The position numbers and the translations under genes were made by a program. Positions 43,122 to 54,202 of a stretch of 64,000 nt of DNA are shown piece by piece. The stretch spans positions 166,883,886-166,947,885 of the forward strand of contig JBAIZL010000005.1 of NCBI GenBank assembly GCA_036971475.1, in the 5' to 3' direction. A model generated the notes under the pieces. It did not search any database. It had not been told where the DNA came from and saw nothing but the letters and a program-made list of their open reading frames with translations. Source of the stretch: Prosapia bicincta. Taxonomy: Eukaryota; Arthropoda; Insecta; Hemiptera; Cercopidae. Every line of letters begins with the position of its first letter. The stretch's first letter is position 1.

Positions 43122-46100
43122 TGCGGCGGGCAATATTCTTCAGGAATACATGCCGCAAAAATATAATATGTAAAACATAAAGAGTCTAAAGTTTATGTAA
43201 GTAAAACAAACCAAGCCACCGTGGGAAGGGTTTGTAACTTAAAGTTAAGGCAGTTTGCAAGGGGAAGATGGTCAAAATTGGCCTAGAATTACCATCGACA
43301 TTTCCAGAGATAAAGCAAGACGAGAAAAATCAAAAATAAAGAATAGTAAATTTCCATCAGAAGCACCCTTAAGGAGTTATACGGCTTGATCGAAAAAATG
43401 GATTAAATCGATCGGTCTATCATTTTTGCGAGCCGTTACACCAAAGTACAAAAGATGTGCGCGAGTCGATCAGGCGACATCAAGTTAAGCTCCTGATTGG
43501 TTGACAACCCGTGGGAACGGTCTGCAAGTGGGGGTGTTTGCCCGGGGATTGAGCAGGCTTCGCGTCTGTTGGAGCCCCAGCTAAACCAGGACTCTCGAAG
43601 GGTAAGGTCGGTGTCGGGAGTAGCTCCGGTAAAATAATGAACAATAGTTTTATTACCGTAAATAGTTCAAAAACTATGAGTGGCTAGAGACAGTTCGCTT
43701 CGTTGAGATGTCGTGACGCAGTAGTTTCGTAATGGGACCCCTTTCGCATTTCAAGATCGCAGCGAAAGGGGTTTTTCCCATAAATTTTCCATCAAATTAT
43801 GTGCGAGCGTCGTTAAATGTGTGTGTTGTAGCCTTGCTAGAAAGACAAGGCGATGTGAACAGTGTAACCTAGCAAACAGTTTAAAAAAGTGTGAGTCTAA
43901 ATTTCAAACAAAATTAAACAAAATTTAACTAAATTGATAAACGTTTTTAAAAGATTTTTCTTTTTATTGTCTGTATTAAGAGATGCCCAAGAACAGTGTT
44001 AAAAGAAGGGCTTAAAGCTAAAATTTTACTGGTAACCGTTGAAGTTTTAAAAGAGGTGCGAATAGCATCGAAGAAAGAAGATGGAAGGATTCAACCAAAG
44101 GGTGAAGCGAGCGGATCTACCCGAGGCCTAGAAAACACACAAAGGGATGGAGGATTTCAAAGATGGCGGCAATGCGAGGGACGCATCCAAGTATTCTTCA
44201 GTGGGAACAAAGCACCAGCCACGCCGGATTTTCCCCACCCCGTTGGAGGACAAAGGGAGAGACGGAGAAGAGAGGGAGAAGATAGGCAAGCCATGCTTTG
44301 TGTGAAATCAGGTCAGATCTAAACCGTTTTCCTTTTGCAAATTAAAATTTTAATTTGAAGAATTTTTTCTAAATTGGGAAAATGTTACAAAATTTAAATA
44401 AATTTTCAAATCATTAACAGTAAACTTTAAATTTTACAAGTAAATGCTGGTGGCTTTGTTTTAAAGAGTGGGGGTTTTCAAGATGGCGATGCCATGAATG
44501 CAGAATTTATATTGTATTTTATGTATGTAAGGGAAATAGAAATTGTAGATTAAAACTTATGTAAAGGGAAAGGGTTTTTTAAATAAGCAAATTGAATAAA
44601 AAGGATTTAAACTAATTAAAGAGTTTAAAATATTATGAAAGAGTAAAGAAATTAAATAAAAGATGTGTTGAAATGAAGTTAAATATAATTTCCTAAAAGT
44701 AAATATCCAAGATGGCGGACAAAAGGCCATTGTTTTACAACAGCTGATTGGAAGGCTATGCTTTAGTTTCAGGTGCTCCTATAACAGGAGTGGTATTTCA
44801 TATAATTAAATTAAACTAAATTGGTAATTTATTTAGAAGAAGTCATTACGACACTTTTCCATAATAAACAAATTGACATAAATTGTTTTCATTTAAAATA
44901 AACAAGGGTTATAACAAATTGAAGCTTTTTAATGTAAACCTTTGATTTGATTTAGAAAAGGGTGAAATATATATGTGTATGAAATAAATTAAATCAAACC
45001 AAGGTTTGAGTAAGAATAAAGGGACATGATTTTAATATGGGTAGATTTTAAATATTTTAAAAGGTAAAATAAAAGGGTTAAATTAAACAAGAGATTTTAA
45101 ATTTGTAAGTGGGTCTAGCTAACCAATTTTAATATGTTAATATAAGTTTTCTTTTTTGGATTATAAGTATATATATATTGTTTATTTCATGATTTATGTG
45201 TATTTAAAATAATATCTTGATGGTAGAATAACTTAGAAAGAAAATTGAAATTTTTGCAAATTGGTTTAAAAATGTAAGTTCTATAATAAAGGCAAATGGG
45301 CTTGTAGCCATTTAGCAAAGGTATACAAAATTTATTAAATATCAATTTCCTTCAGAAATTGCATTGATGAATTTTAAATAAATTTAAATTAAACTTCAGT
45401 ATGTATAATTGTCATGAAGAAAGGGTTAATTCAAATGAGAACAAAAGGGTTACATATTTTACAGTAAAAGGGTTTAACTATGATTAAATAAGTTGTAAAC
45501 AAAACTCAGTATTTAAAATTTTAATGAAGAAAGGGTTAACCAAATGATAATCAAAGGGTTAAATATTTTCTAATCAAAGGGTTAAATGAATTTAAATAAA
45601 TTAGTAGATTTTGTAAATGAGTGAAGATATGTTTGAAAAAGGTTTAAATAAGTTTCAGTAAACTTTTTGAATTAAAATATGTATTTAAATATTATAACTT
45701 CAATATGGGAAGGTGTTTGAATTTATTCAGCAGATGTTTTAAAAGTTTTTATAAATTATTATTTGATGTTCAGTAAATATTTTGATAATCTTGTAGGAGA
45801 TATGGCTATAGGTTTTATATGTAATTTCTGTTTCAGTATGTATTTCATAATTGGTTTTTATATAATTTGATATGTTTTATGAAATTGTTTTTAGGTTGTT
45901 GGTAAAATTGTTTGAAATTTTACCTGATAAAGTAAATAGAATTTGAATTTTAAATTGCTCTTTTTAAATTGAGAAAGATATAGAAAAAATTTTATCATTT
46001 AAATGGCTATGTAAAATATGGCCATAAAATAAAGTAGTGTGTTTAGAGAGTTTAAATAAATAGAACAAAATGTGAAAAGTAGGGATCTTTCGGAGTGTGT

Positions 46101-46868
46101 TGAAAGGTAAGGCTTTGCTTGAATCAGCGAATATTTGTAATTTGTAACAATTAAAATTTTCAGTAAAAAGTTAAGTAAGCAAAACCATATATTGACGTTT
46201 AAAATCGCAAGGTTGAGAACCTGGGAACATAAAATAAAATTACGACAGATAGTAAAGGGTTATATTTTCGACAAGTAAGATTGACCGTCAAGTAGAGCAA
46301 AGTTTTACGCTTTGGCATACTCTGATTGAAAGGAAATTAAAATCGTAAATTCTAATTTAAATTTTAAATGTCAACTAAAATAAGTAGTATGGTTTCTTAA
46401 CTGTGTTAAGAACCAACACAAAGGATATAAATTTTTAAGACAAATAAATTGCAGACTGTGCATTGTAATAGTAAATTTTAAATTTTAAAATTAAAAAATA
46501 AAGATTTTTTAACTAACTTGCAAACAAACTGAGTATTATTTTAAACAAGTTTCTTACACTCTCCTACAGTTGATATGGTCATTTCGCCGTTTAGATGTCT
46601 TTCAAAAGAACCCATCCCCCGGGACGACTTACCCGTTAAGGGTAGAATCCGCAGCAAGTTAGGTTTTTTCTTTTTTAAGTCCAGTGACTTGTTCTCTGGC
46701 AGATTTTGGCGAGCATTGCACAGCGTTCGTGGTTTCGGCTGCGAGCGGCTCGTTTCAAAATTCTTGCTCTGCAACGGGCGACGGTTTGGTGGGCGGGCTT
46801 GCGCGCGCGTGCTGGTCAACGACGGAAGGGTTGACGGCATGGTGCGTAGGTTGGCTCGGTCCGTTGCA
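43122..46868 (+). repeat. 5' LTR, 3,747 bp
   Basis: It begins TGCGGCGGGCAATATTC and ends CGGTCCGTTGCA. The first 600 bp are mixed in composition and include a strong hairpin. The middle 2.3 kb is very AT-rich with repeated AAAGGGTTAA motifs. The last 250 bp are GC- and CpG-rich. Three ATGGCGG/ATGGCGA motifs lie at 44157-44172, 44479-44493 and 44708-44720. It contains only short frames, which I do not call genes. Confidence 0.95.
43734..43779 (+). promoter_or_regulatory. Strong hairpin inside the LTR
   Basis: ACCCCTTTCGC (43737-43747) pairs exactly with GCGAAAGGGGT (43762-43772) around a 14-base loop. An outer GGG/CCC pair lies beyond a short bulge. The same hairpin is in the 3' LTR at 51068-51113. 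It could be a processing, packaging or 3'-end signal; the function is not shown. Confidence 0.6.
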
Positions 46869-46878
46869 GTTAGTAAGA

Positions 46879-46896
46879 TGGCGCCCAACGTGGGGC
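46879..46896 (+). promoter_or_regulatory. Primer-binding site, lysine-tRNA type
   Basis: TGGCGCCCAACGTGGGGC lies 10 bases after the 5' LTR. It matches the 18-base site complementary to the 3' end of tRNA-Lys, as used by gypsy-type elements and several retroviruses. Confidence 0.92.
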
Positions 46897-47358
46897 CGAC
46901 GGGTAGAGTTGCGGACTTTCCCGTATAAATATTTCGGTCTCTATTAAAATCATAAAAAGACATGGCGAAATTCGACCTAGGAAGTGTAAGAAATAAATAA
47001 TAAAATGTTAAAGAAAAGAGTTAGATCGCAGTTCTAGGTTAAAACACTGGTAAATTAATTTAAAAATAAGATAAGAAGAAGAAATTAAGAGGTAAATAGT
47101 TTAGTATGAGAAATAGTTTAAAATAGTTAAGAAAGTAAAGTAGGGGTAATTAGCAGTAAGTAAAAAGAAGCAAACACATAGACGAACGCGCGCATAGGAA
47201 ACACACGCACGACATCCAGCGACAACAAACGGAAGAAGGAATATGTAAGGAAACATATTCATAGTATAAGTAGAAGGAGTAGGATAGGATTATTTATAAA
47301 CTGAAAAAAAAAAAAAAAAAAAAAAAAAAAAGGAGGGAAGAAATAGAATAAAACAGAG
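46897..47358 (+). other. Leader between primer site and gag, with a 28-base poly(A) tract
   Basis: The leader carries TATAAATA at about 46924 and a run of 28 A residues at 47304-47331, about 27 bases before the gag start. No ORF is credible here. Confidence 0.6.
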
Positions 47359-49602
47359 ATGATGGCATCACCAAAGCAGCAGGAGAAGAGTGATATAGAG
47401 AAGTTCTTGGAGTGGTGGATAGAGAGAGAAGAAAGGAGAGAGCAAGAAAGAAAGGAGGAAGAAGAGAGAGCAGCAAAGAGGGATAAAGAGAGAGAAGAAA
47501 GGAGAGAGCAAGAGCGAAAGGAGAGAGAAGAGAGAGCAGCAAAGAGAGAGAAAGAGAGAGAAGAAAAGAGAGAGCAAGAACGAAAGGAGAGAGAAAAGGA
47601 GCGAAAGGAGAGAGAGCTAGAGCGAAAGGAGAGAGAAGAGAGAGAAGCAAAGAGAGAGAAAGAGCGAAAAGAGAGAGAGGAAGAGTGGGAACAAAAGAAA
47701 ATGAAATGGCAAAGAGAAAAAGAAGAAAGAGAGCAAGAACGGAGGAAGGAAGAAGTAAAGAAAGAACAAGAGGAAATAAGCAACGTCAGACAACCAGGAC
47801 CAACCGTCTACAGGGAGAAACTGAGAGTGTGGGCCTACCATCAGATAGTGGGAATCCGAAGGATCGAGTTCTTTGGGAAGGAAAATGAAGATCCAGTTGA
47901 CTTCATAAAAAAGATGGAAGAGCTTTTCGAAGAAATCGACCCCATGCTCGAGGAGGAGGCCAAGCTTCAAATGATTGTAAGGAATCTACAAAGAGCAGCC
48001 AAAGCTTGGTGGCTGGCAGTGCAACGACCAGAAGACCAGTACGAGGAATTTAAGAGCAAGTTTCTTAACATGTACTGGGGATTTGCTGCGCAAGAGAAGA
48101 TAAGGCGGCAGTTAGACACTGGGAAGTATAACGAGATGGGACCATACAAGAGGTCTGACTACTTCGTGGTGATGGTTAACAAGGCCAGGAACCTGGACCC
48201 ACCAATACCTGAGAGGTACTTGGTGAGCAAAGTAATAGCACACTTCGAAAGGGAAATTAGCAGTGCTTGCATAGGAGTTCATCGGGAGTCCGTGGTCAAC
48301 GCCATAGAATTCTTGGACAACTTTCAAACCGAGACCCGGAACAAAGGAATAAAAAAGAGTATTAGTAGTATAAAGAAGAGTAACAGGATAGTAAAAGAAA
48401 AAGAAAGGCCAAAAGGAGTTACATCTGACAGGGAAGCGAGCAAAAACGTGCTGGAAGGAGAAGGCAAAAGGGAACAGAGTGGAAACAGGGCGATGGGTGG
48501 GGCTGAGCCCAAGGATGCTGTAGAACAGCTACCCAGTAACAGTAAAGGAGGAAGGAAGGAAGAGATTGAGAAAAATAGTAGGCAGCAGGAAGCTGCGAAA
48601 CAGGGAGGCCCAAAGAGTTCCAGTGACCTAGCCAAGATCCAAGAAGGAAACGGAAATGCAAGCCAACTGGAAGAAACTCGAAATCAGGAAGCCCAAGAAG
48701 GAGAAGTCATAAGACATGCACAAGACCATCCAAACACAGCCATTACTAACTTGGAAGCTCAGGAAGGAGAAGAAGTAAGATCTGCACAAGACCATCCAGG
48801 AGAGCTCCAAGAGATTAGTAGAAGAGCAAAAATCGACAAGGTGGGATGGATTGGTACAAGCGAAGAAGAGGGGCTTGTACTGGCGCCAGCCGTACACCAG
48901 GCTGACGTCGTTACCCCTATCGAGAACCCGGAGTGGCCGAGTCTCGGGGGGGGATTGGGACATGGATCCCAATCTGAAGGAAATGTTGGAGCAGAAGTGG
49001 CAAAGGAAAAACCAAATGCAAAAATAGTACAGAGAGGTAGTAAAAAGGAGAAAAAGGGAAAACCAGAAGGCCAGGAGGCAAAAGAAATAGAGCAAAAGGA
49101 AAGCAAGAAGGGAGCAGCAACTTTAAACAAAAGAAGAGGAGCCGATGGCAAAGTAAGCGGAAATGTGCCGGAAGGGAGGCGCAAAGAAGGTCACACACGT
49201 GGAACTAGGGCGGTAAAAAGGGCAGAGCCCGAGAAAGCCGAAAGTAGGCATCAAAAGTATAAAGGACAAGAGGAAGAAATAGGAGGAAAGGTACTGAGAG
49301 GACAAGGAGGCCCAGGATGTTCCTACGACCATGCGGAAATCCCGGAAGGAAACAAGGATGCGAGCGAGCCAGAGGAAAAGAAAAACAAACGTAATAGGAA
49401 GAAAAAAGGAGGAGAAAAGAGAACTCAGGACAAGGCAAAACGAACTAGACCCAGATACAGGATGAGGAGGAGATTAGGAGTTGTAGATTGGAAGAGTCGA
49501 GTAAAGAGAAAGAAACACAAAAATTTTAAAAATGGCCAAACACTGAAACCACATAGAGTATACAATGTAAGAAACCTTAAGTACAATACAGCAGCAGGAT
49601 AA
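47359..49602 (+). CDS. gag: Gag-like polyprotein, 747 aa
   Basis: This is the only long gene of the element. Residues about 13-150 are an extreme Glu/Arg/Lys-rich coiled-coil made of REEKREQERKERE-like repeats. Residues about 160-330 form a retrotransposon Gag domain. It shows FFGKENEDPVDFIKKMEELF, AAKAWWLAVQRPEDQYEEFK and a YWGFAAQEKIRRQLDTGKY segment, as in the capsid region of Ty3/gypsy elements of arthropods. The rest is hydrophilic and repetitive, ending in a very basic stretch (KKKGG, RPRYRMRRR, RVKRKKHK). No CCHC zinc knuckle is present. The frame is intact. It could package element RNA using the basic tail in place of a zinc knuckle. Confidence 0.88.
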   Translation: MMASPKQQEKSDIEKFLEWWIEREERREQERKEEEERAAKRDKEREERREQERKEREERAAKREKEREEKREQERKEREKERKERELERKEREEREAKREKERKEREEEWEQKKMKWQREKEEREQERRKEEVKKEQEEISNVRQPGPTVYREKLRVWAYHQIVGIRRIEFFGKENEDPVDFIKKMEELFEEIDPMLEEEAKLQMIVRNLQRAAKAWWLAVQRPEDQYEEFKSKFLNMYWGFAAQEKIRRQLDTGKYNEMGPYKRSDYFVVMVNKARNLDPPIPERYLVSKVIAHFEREISSACIGVHRESVVNAIEFLDNFQTETRNKGIKKSISSIKKSNRIVKEKERPKGVTSDREASKNVLEGEGKREQSGNRAMGGAEPKDAVEQLPSNSKGGRKEEIEKNSRQQEAAKQGGPKSSSDLAKIQEGNGNASQLEETRNQEAQEGEVIRHAQDHPNTAITNLEAQEGEEVRSAQDHPGELQEISRRAKIDKVGWIGTSEEEGLVLAPAVHQADVVTPIENPEWPSLGGGLGHGSQSEGNVGAEVAKEKPNAKIVQRGSKKEKKGKPEGQEAKEIEQKESKKGAATLNKRRGADGKVSGNVPEGRRKEGHTRGTRAVKRAEPEKAESRHQKYKGQEEEIGGKVLRGQGGPGCSYDHAEIPEGNKDASEPEEKKNKRNRKKKGGEKRTQDKAKRTRPRYRMRRRLGVVDWKSRVKRKKHKNFKNGQTLKPHRVYNVRNLKYNTAAG

Positions 49603-50443
49603 AAATAACTCAATTCCCACGGAGACTACAGGAAGGTACGATGTTAAAGATATAAAATTATACGTAGACTAATAATAAACATTGAAGCCAGATAGCTGAC
49701 CTGACGTCAAAACAAAAAATGTATGTTGCCTTAGAGCAACAAATATCGATCCAAAGTTGTGTATACAGTAAGAGCATTGACCCAAGCAAAAAATATAAGG
49801 AAGCAGCTTTACTACGCAAGGTCACAGCTGTGTGGAGCGGCCGACTAATGCGTAGGCAAGATAACGCCAGCTGATAGAGACAGCGCCAGAGAGTGAGAGG
49901 GGAACACCTGAACATCGTTCCTCACTCAAGATAAGGAGCGTAAGTAAGTAACTGCTGATAAATTGTAAGAACTTGGTTAGATATTTTGTAGTTTATTTAT
50001 AAGAAATGTAAAATGTTTATAAGTATGTAATGAAAAACTAAAATAAAGCCACTAATGAGGGTATAAATGTAGGAAATTTAAGAAATGGAAAATTTAAGAA
50101 AAATTTTAAATTTTTTAACTTTTAAAAAATCAAGCAAAGCGAAAACAAGATCAGATTTATTGTATCAAGCCTGTGAGTGAACAGTGAGAGTTGTGAGTCT
50201 TATAAAAATGTATATACTTAGGGTTGTACTTATAAATATTGTGAAAGTTTTTTAAGTGTTTCAGTGAGAAGAAGTAGAAGAGGACCAAGGACAAATAGAT
50301 ATAGAAGTAAGGTAAATTAAGAGTTAGCTAGCACCCACAAATAAAATAGGAAAAAAGATAAATCTCGAAAAATAAAATTTTTTTTTTAAGTAAATTTTTT
50401 TTTTGAAGGTACTTTGCAAAAAATTTTATTTTGTCTCAATTTT
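49603..50443 (+). other. Internal 3' region of the LTR element, no pol
   Basis: After the gag stop, 840 bases remain before the purine tract. I find no reverse-transcriptase, integrase or protease motif in any frame. The region becomes AT-rich, with runs of T at about 50380-50405. Confidence 0.8.
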
Positions 50444-50455
50444 AAAGGGGGATAT
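50444..50455 (+). promoter_or_regulatory. Polypurine tract
   Basis: AAAGGGGGATAT lies immediately before the 3' LTR (TGCGG at 50456). This is where plus-strand DNA synthesis would be primed. Confidence 0.8.
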
Positions 50456-53400
50456 TGCGGCGGGCAATATTCTTCAGGAATACATGCCGCAAAAATATAA
50501 TATGTAAAACATAAAGAGTCTAAAGTTTATGTAAGTAAAACAAACCAAGCCACCGTGGGAAGGGTTTGTAACTTAAAGTTAAGGCAGTTTGCAAGGGGAA
50601 GATGGTCAAAATTGGCCTAGAATTACCATCGACATTTCCAGAGATAAAGCAAGACGAGAAAAATCAAAAATAAAGAATAGTAAATTTCCATCAGAAGCAC
50701 CCTTAAGGAGTTATACGGCTTGATCGAAAAAATGGATTAAATCGATCGGTCTATCATTTTTGCGAGCCGTTACACCAAAGTACAAAAGATGTGCGCGAGT
50801 CGATCAGGCGACATCAAGTTAAGCTCCTGATTGGTTGACAACCCGTGGGAACGGTCTGCAAGTGGGGGTGTTTGCCCGGGGATTGAGCAGGCTTCGCGTC
50901 TGTTGGAGCCCCAGCTAAACCAGGACTCTCGAAGGGTAAGGTCGGTGTCGGGAGTAGCTCCGGTAAAATAATGAACAATAGTTTTATTACCGTAAATAGT
51001 TCAAAAACTATGAGTGGCTAGAGACAGTTCGCTTCGTTGAGATGTCGTGACGCAGTAGTTTCGTAATGGGACCCCTTTCGCATTTCAAGATCGCAGCGAA
51101 AGGGGTTTTTCCCATAAATTTTCCATCAAATTATGTGCGAGCGTCGTTAAATGTGTGTGTTGTAGCCTTGCTAGAAAGACAAGGCGATGTGAACAGTGTA
51201 ACCTAGCAAACAGTTTAAAAAAGTGTGAGTCTAAATTTCAAACAAAATTAAACAAAATTTAACTAAATTGATAAACGTTTTTAAAAGATTTTTCTTTTTA
51301 TTGTCTGTATTAAGAGATGCCCAAGAACAGTGTTAAAAGAAGGGCTTAAAGCTAAAATTTTACTGGTAACCGTTGAAGTTTTAAAAGAGGTGCGAATAGC
51401 ATCGAAGAAAGAAGATGGAAGGATTCAACCAAAGGGTGAAGCGAGCGGATCTACCCGAGGCCTAGAAAACACACAAAGGGATGGAGGATTTCAAAGATGG
51501 CGGCAATGCGAGGGACGCATCCAAGTATTCTTCAGTGGGAACAAAGCACCAGCCACGCCGGATTTTCCCCACCCCGTTGGAGGACAAAGGGAGAGACGGA
51601 GAAGAGAGGGAGAAGATAGGCAAGCCATGCTTTGTGTGAAATCAGGTCAGATCTAAACCGTTTTCCTTTTGCAAATTAAAATTTTAATTTGAAGAATTTT
51701 TTCTAAATTGGGAAAATGTTACAAAATTTAAATAAATTTTCAAATCATTAACAGTAAACTTTAAATTTTACAAGTAAATGCTGGTGGCTTTGTTTTAAAG
51801 AGTGGGGGTTTTCAAGATGGCGATGCCATGAATGCAGAATTTATATTGTATTTTATGTATGTAAGGGAAATAGAAATTGTAGATTAAAACTTATGTAAAG
51901 GGAAAGGGTTTTTTAAATAAGCAAATTGAATAAAAAGGATTTAAACTAATTAAAGAGTTTAAAATATTATGAAAGAGTAAAGAAATTAAATAAAAGATGT
52001 GTTGAAATGAAGTTAAATATAATTTCCTAAAAGTAAATATCCAAGATGGCGGACAAAAGGCCATTGTTTTACAACAGCTGATTGGAAGGCTATGCTTTAG
52101 TTTCAGGTGCTCCTATAACAGGAGTGGTATTTCATATAATTAAATTAAACTAAATTGGTAATTTATTTAGAAGAAGTCATTACGACACTTTTCCATAATA
52201 AACAAATTGACATAAATTGTTTTCATTTAAAATAAACAAGGGTTATAACAAATTGAAGCTTTTTAATGTAAACCTTTGATTTGATTTAGAAAAGGGTGAA
52301 ATATATATGTGTATGAAATAAATTAAATCAAACCAAGGTTTGAGTAAGAATAAAGGGACATGATTTTAATATGGGTAGATTTTAAATATTTTAAAAGGTA
52401 AAATAAAAGGGTTAAATTAAACAAGAGATTTTAAATTTGTAAGTGGGTCTAGCTAACCAATTTTAATATGTTAATATAAGTTTTCTTTTTTGGATTATAA
52501 GTATATATATATTGTTTATTTCATGATTTATGTGTATTTAAAATAATATCTTGATGGTAGAATAACTTAGAAAGAAAATTGAAATTTTTGCAAATTGGTT
52601 TAAAAATGTAAGTTCTATAATAAAGGCAAATGGGCTTGTAGCCATTTAGCAAAGGTATACAAAATTTATTAAATATCAATTTCCTTCAGAAATTGCATTG
52701 ATGAATTTTAAATAAATTTAAATTAAACTTCAGTATGTATAATTGTCATGAAGAAAGGGTTAATTCAAATGAGAACAAAAGGGTTACATATTTTACAGTA
52801 AAAGGGTTTAACTATGATTAAATAAGTTGTAAACAAAACTCAGTATTTAAAATTTTAATGAAGAAAGGGTTAACCAAATGATAATCAAAGGGTTAAATAT
52901 TTTCTAATCAAAGGGTTAAATGAATTTAAATAAATTAGTAGATTTTGTAAATGAGTGAAGATATGTTTGAAAAAGGTTTAAATAAGTTTCAGTAAACTTT
53001 TTGAATTAAAATATGTATTTAAATATTATAACTTCAATATAGGAAGGTGTTTGAATTTATTCAGCAGATGTTTTAAAAGTTTTTATAAATTATTATTTGA
53101 TGTTCAGTAAATATTTTGATAATCTTGTAGGAGATATGGCTATAGGTTTTATATGTAATTTCTGTTTCAGTATGTATTTCATAATTGGTTTTTATATAAT
53201 TTGATATGTTTTATGAAATTGTTTTTAGGTTGTTGGTAAAATTGTTTGAAATTTTACCTGATAAAGTAAATAGAATTTGAATTTTAAATTGCTCTTTTTA
53301 AATTGAGAAAGATATAGAAAAAATTTTATCATTTAAATGGCTATGTAAAATATGGCCATAAAATAAAGTAGTGTGTTTAGAGAGTTTAAATAAATAGAAC

Positions 53401-54202
53401 AAAATGTGAAAAGTAGGGATCTTTCGGAGTGTGTTGAAAGGTAAGGCTTTGCTTGAATCAGCGAATATTTGTAATTTGTAACAATTAAAATTTTCAGTAA
53501 AAAGTTAAGTAAGCAAAACCATATATTGACGTTTAAAATCGCAAGGTTGAGAACCTGGGAACATAAAATAAAATTACGACAGATAGTAAAGGGTTATATT
53601 TTCGACAAGTAAGATTGACCGTCAAGTAGAGCAAAGTTTTACGCTTTGGCATACTCTGATTGAAAGGAAATTAAAATCGTAAATTCTAATTTAAATTTTA
53701 AATGTCAACTAAAATAAGTAGTATGGTTTCTTAACTGTGTTAAGAACCAACACAAAGGATATAAATTTTTAAGACAAATAAATTGCAGACTGTGCATTGT
53801 AATAGTAAATTTTAAATTTTAAAATTAAAAAATAAAGATTTTTTAACTAACTTGCAAACAAACTGAGTATTATTTTAAACAAGTTTCTTACACTCTCCTA
53901 CAGTTGATATGGTCATTTCGCCGTTTAGATGTCTTTCAAAAGAACCCATCCCCCGGGACGACTTACCCGTTAAGGGTAGAATCCGCAGCAAGTTAGGTTT
54001 TTTCTTTTTTAAGTCCAGTGACTTGTTCTCTGGCAGATTTTGGCGAGCATTGCACAGCGTTCGTGGTTTCGGCTGCGAGCGGCTCGTTTCAAAATTCTTG
54101 CTCTGCAACGGGCGACGGTTTGGTGGGCGGGCTTGCGCGCGCGTGCTGGTCAACGACGGAAGGGTTGACGGCATGGTGCGTAGGTTGGCTCGGTCCGTTG
54201 CA
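50456..54202 (+). repeat. 3' LTR, 3,747 bp
   Basis: Collinear with the 5' LTR at an offset of 7,334 bp and the same length. One substitution was noticed (A at 53041 versus G at 45707). The 3' flank starts GAAC, the target duplication. Confidence 0.95.

Larger units (their letters stand above)
43122..54202 (+). mobile_element. Gag-only LTR retrotransposon with 3.7-kb LTRs
   Basis: This 11,081-bp element begins TG and ends CA. It has two 3,747-bp direct LTRs and a 4-bp target duplication GAAC (43118-43121 and 54203-54206). Inside are a lysine-tRNA-type primer site, one 747-codon gag-like ORF and a purine tract. No protease, reverse transcriptase, RNase H or integrase is present in the 3.6-kb internal region. 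It must be copied by enzymes supplied in trans. The LTRs differ at one site I found (45707 versus 53041), so insertion is very recent. The PBS type and Gag point to a Ty3/gypsy-like relative. Confidence 0.93.

Noticed and set aside
43996..44322. 108-codon frame inside the LTR, repeated at 51330-51656, as a possible accessory gene
   Set aside because: It opens at a GTG, not an ATG, and shows no domain. Its conservation between the two copies only reflects that the LTRs are near-identical.
46575..46963. Overlapping ORFs at the GC-rich LTR end, both strands
   Set aside because: Long frames arise from high GC and few stops. One runs across the LTR/primer-site junction, which a real gene would not, and the counterpart at 53909-54349 runs into flanking DNA.
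47259..49613. Many minus-strand ORFs opposite gag
   Set aside because: They are shadows of the Glu/Lys/Arg-rich gag codons, giving Ser/Leu/Phe-rich translations.
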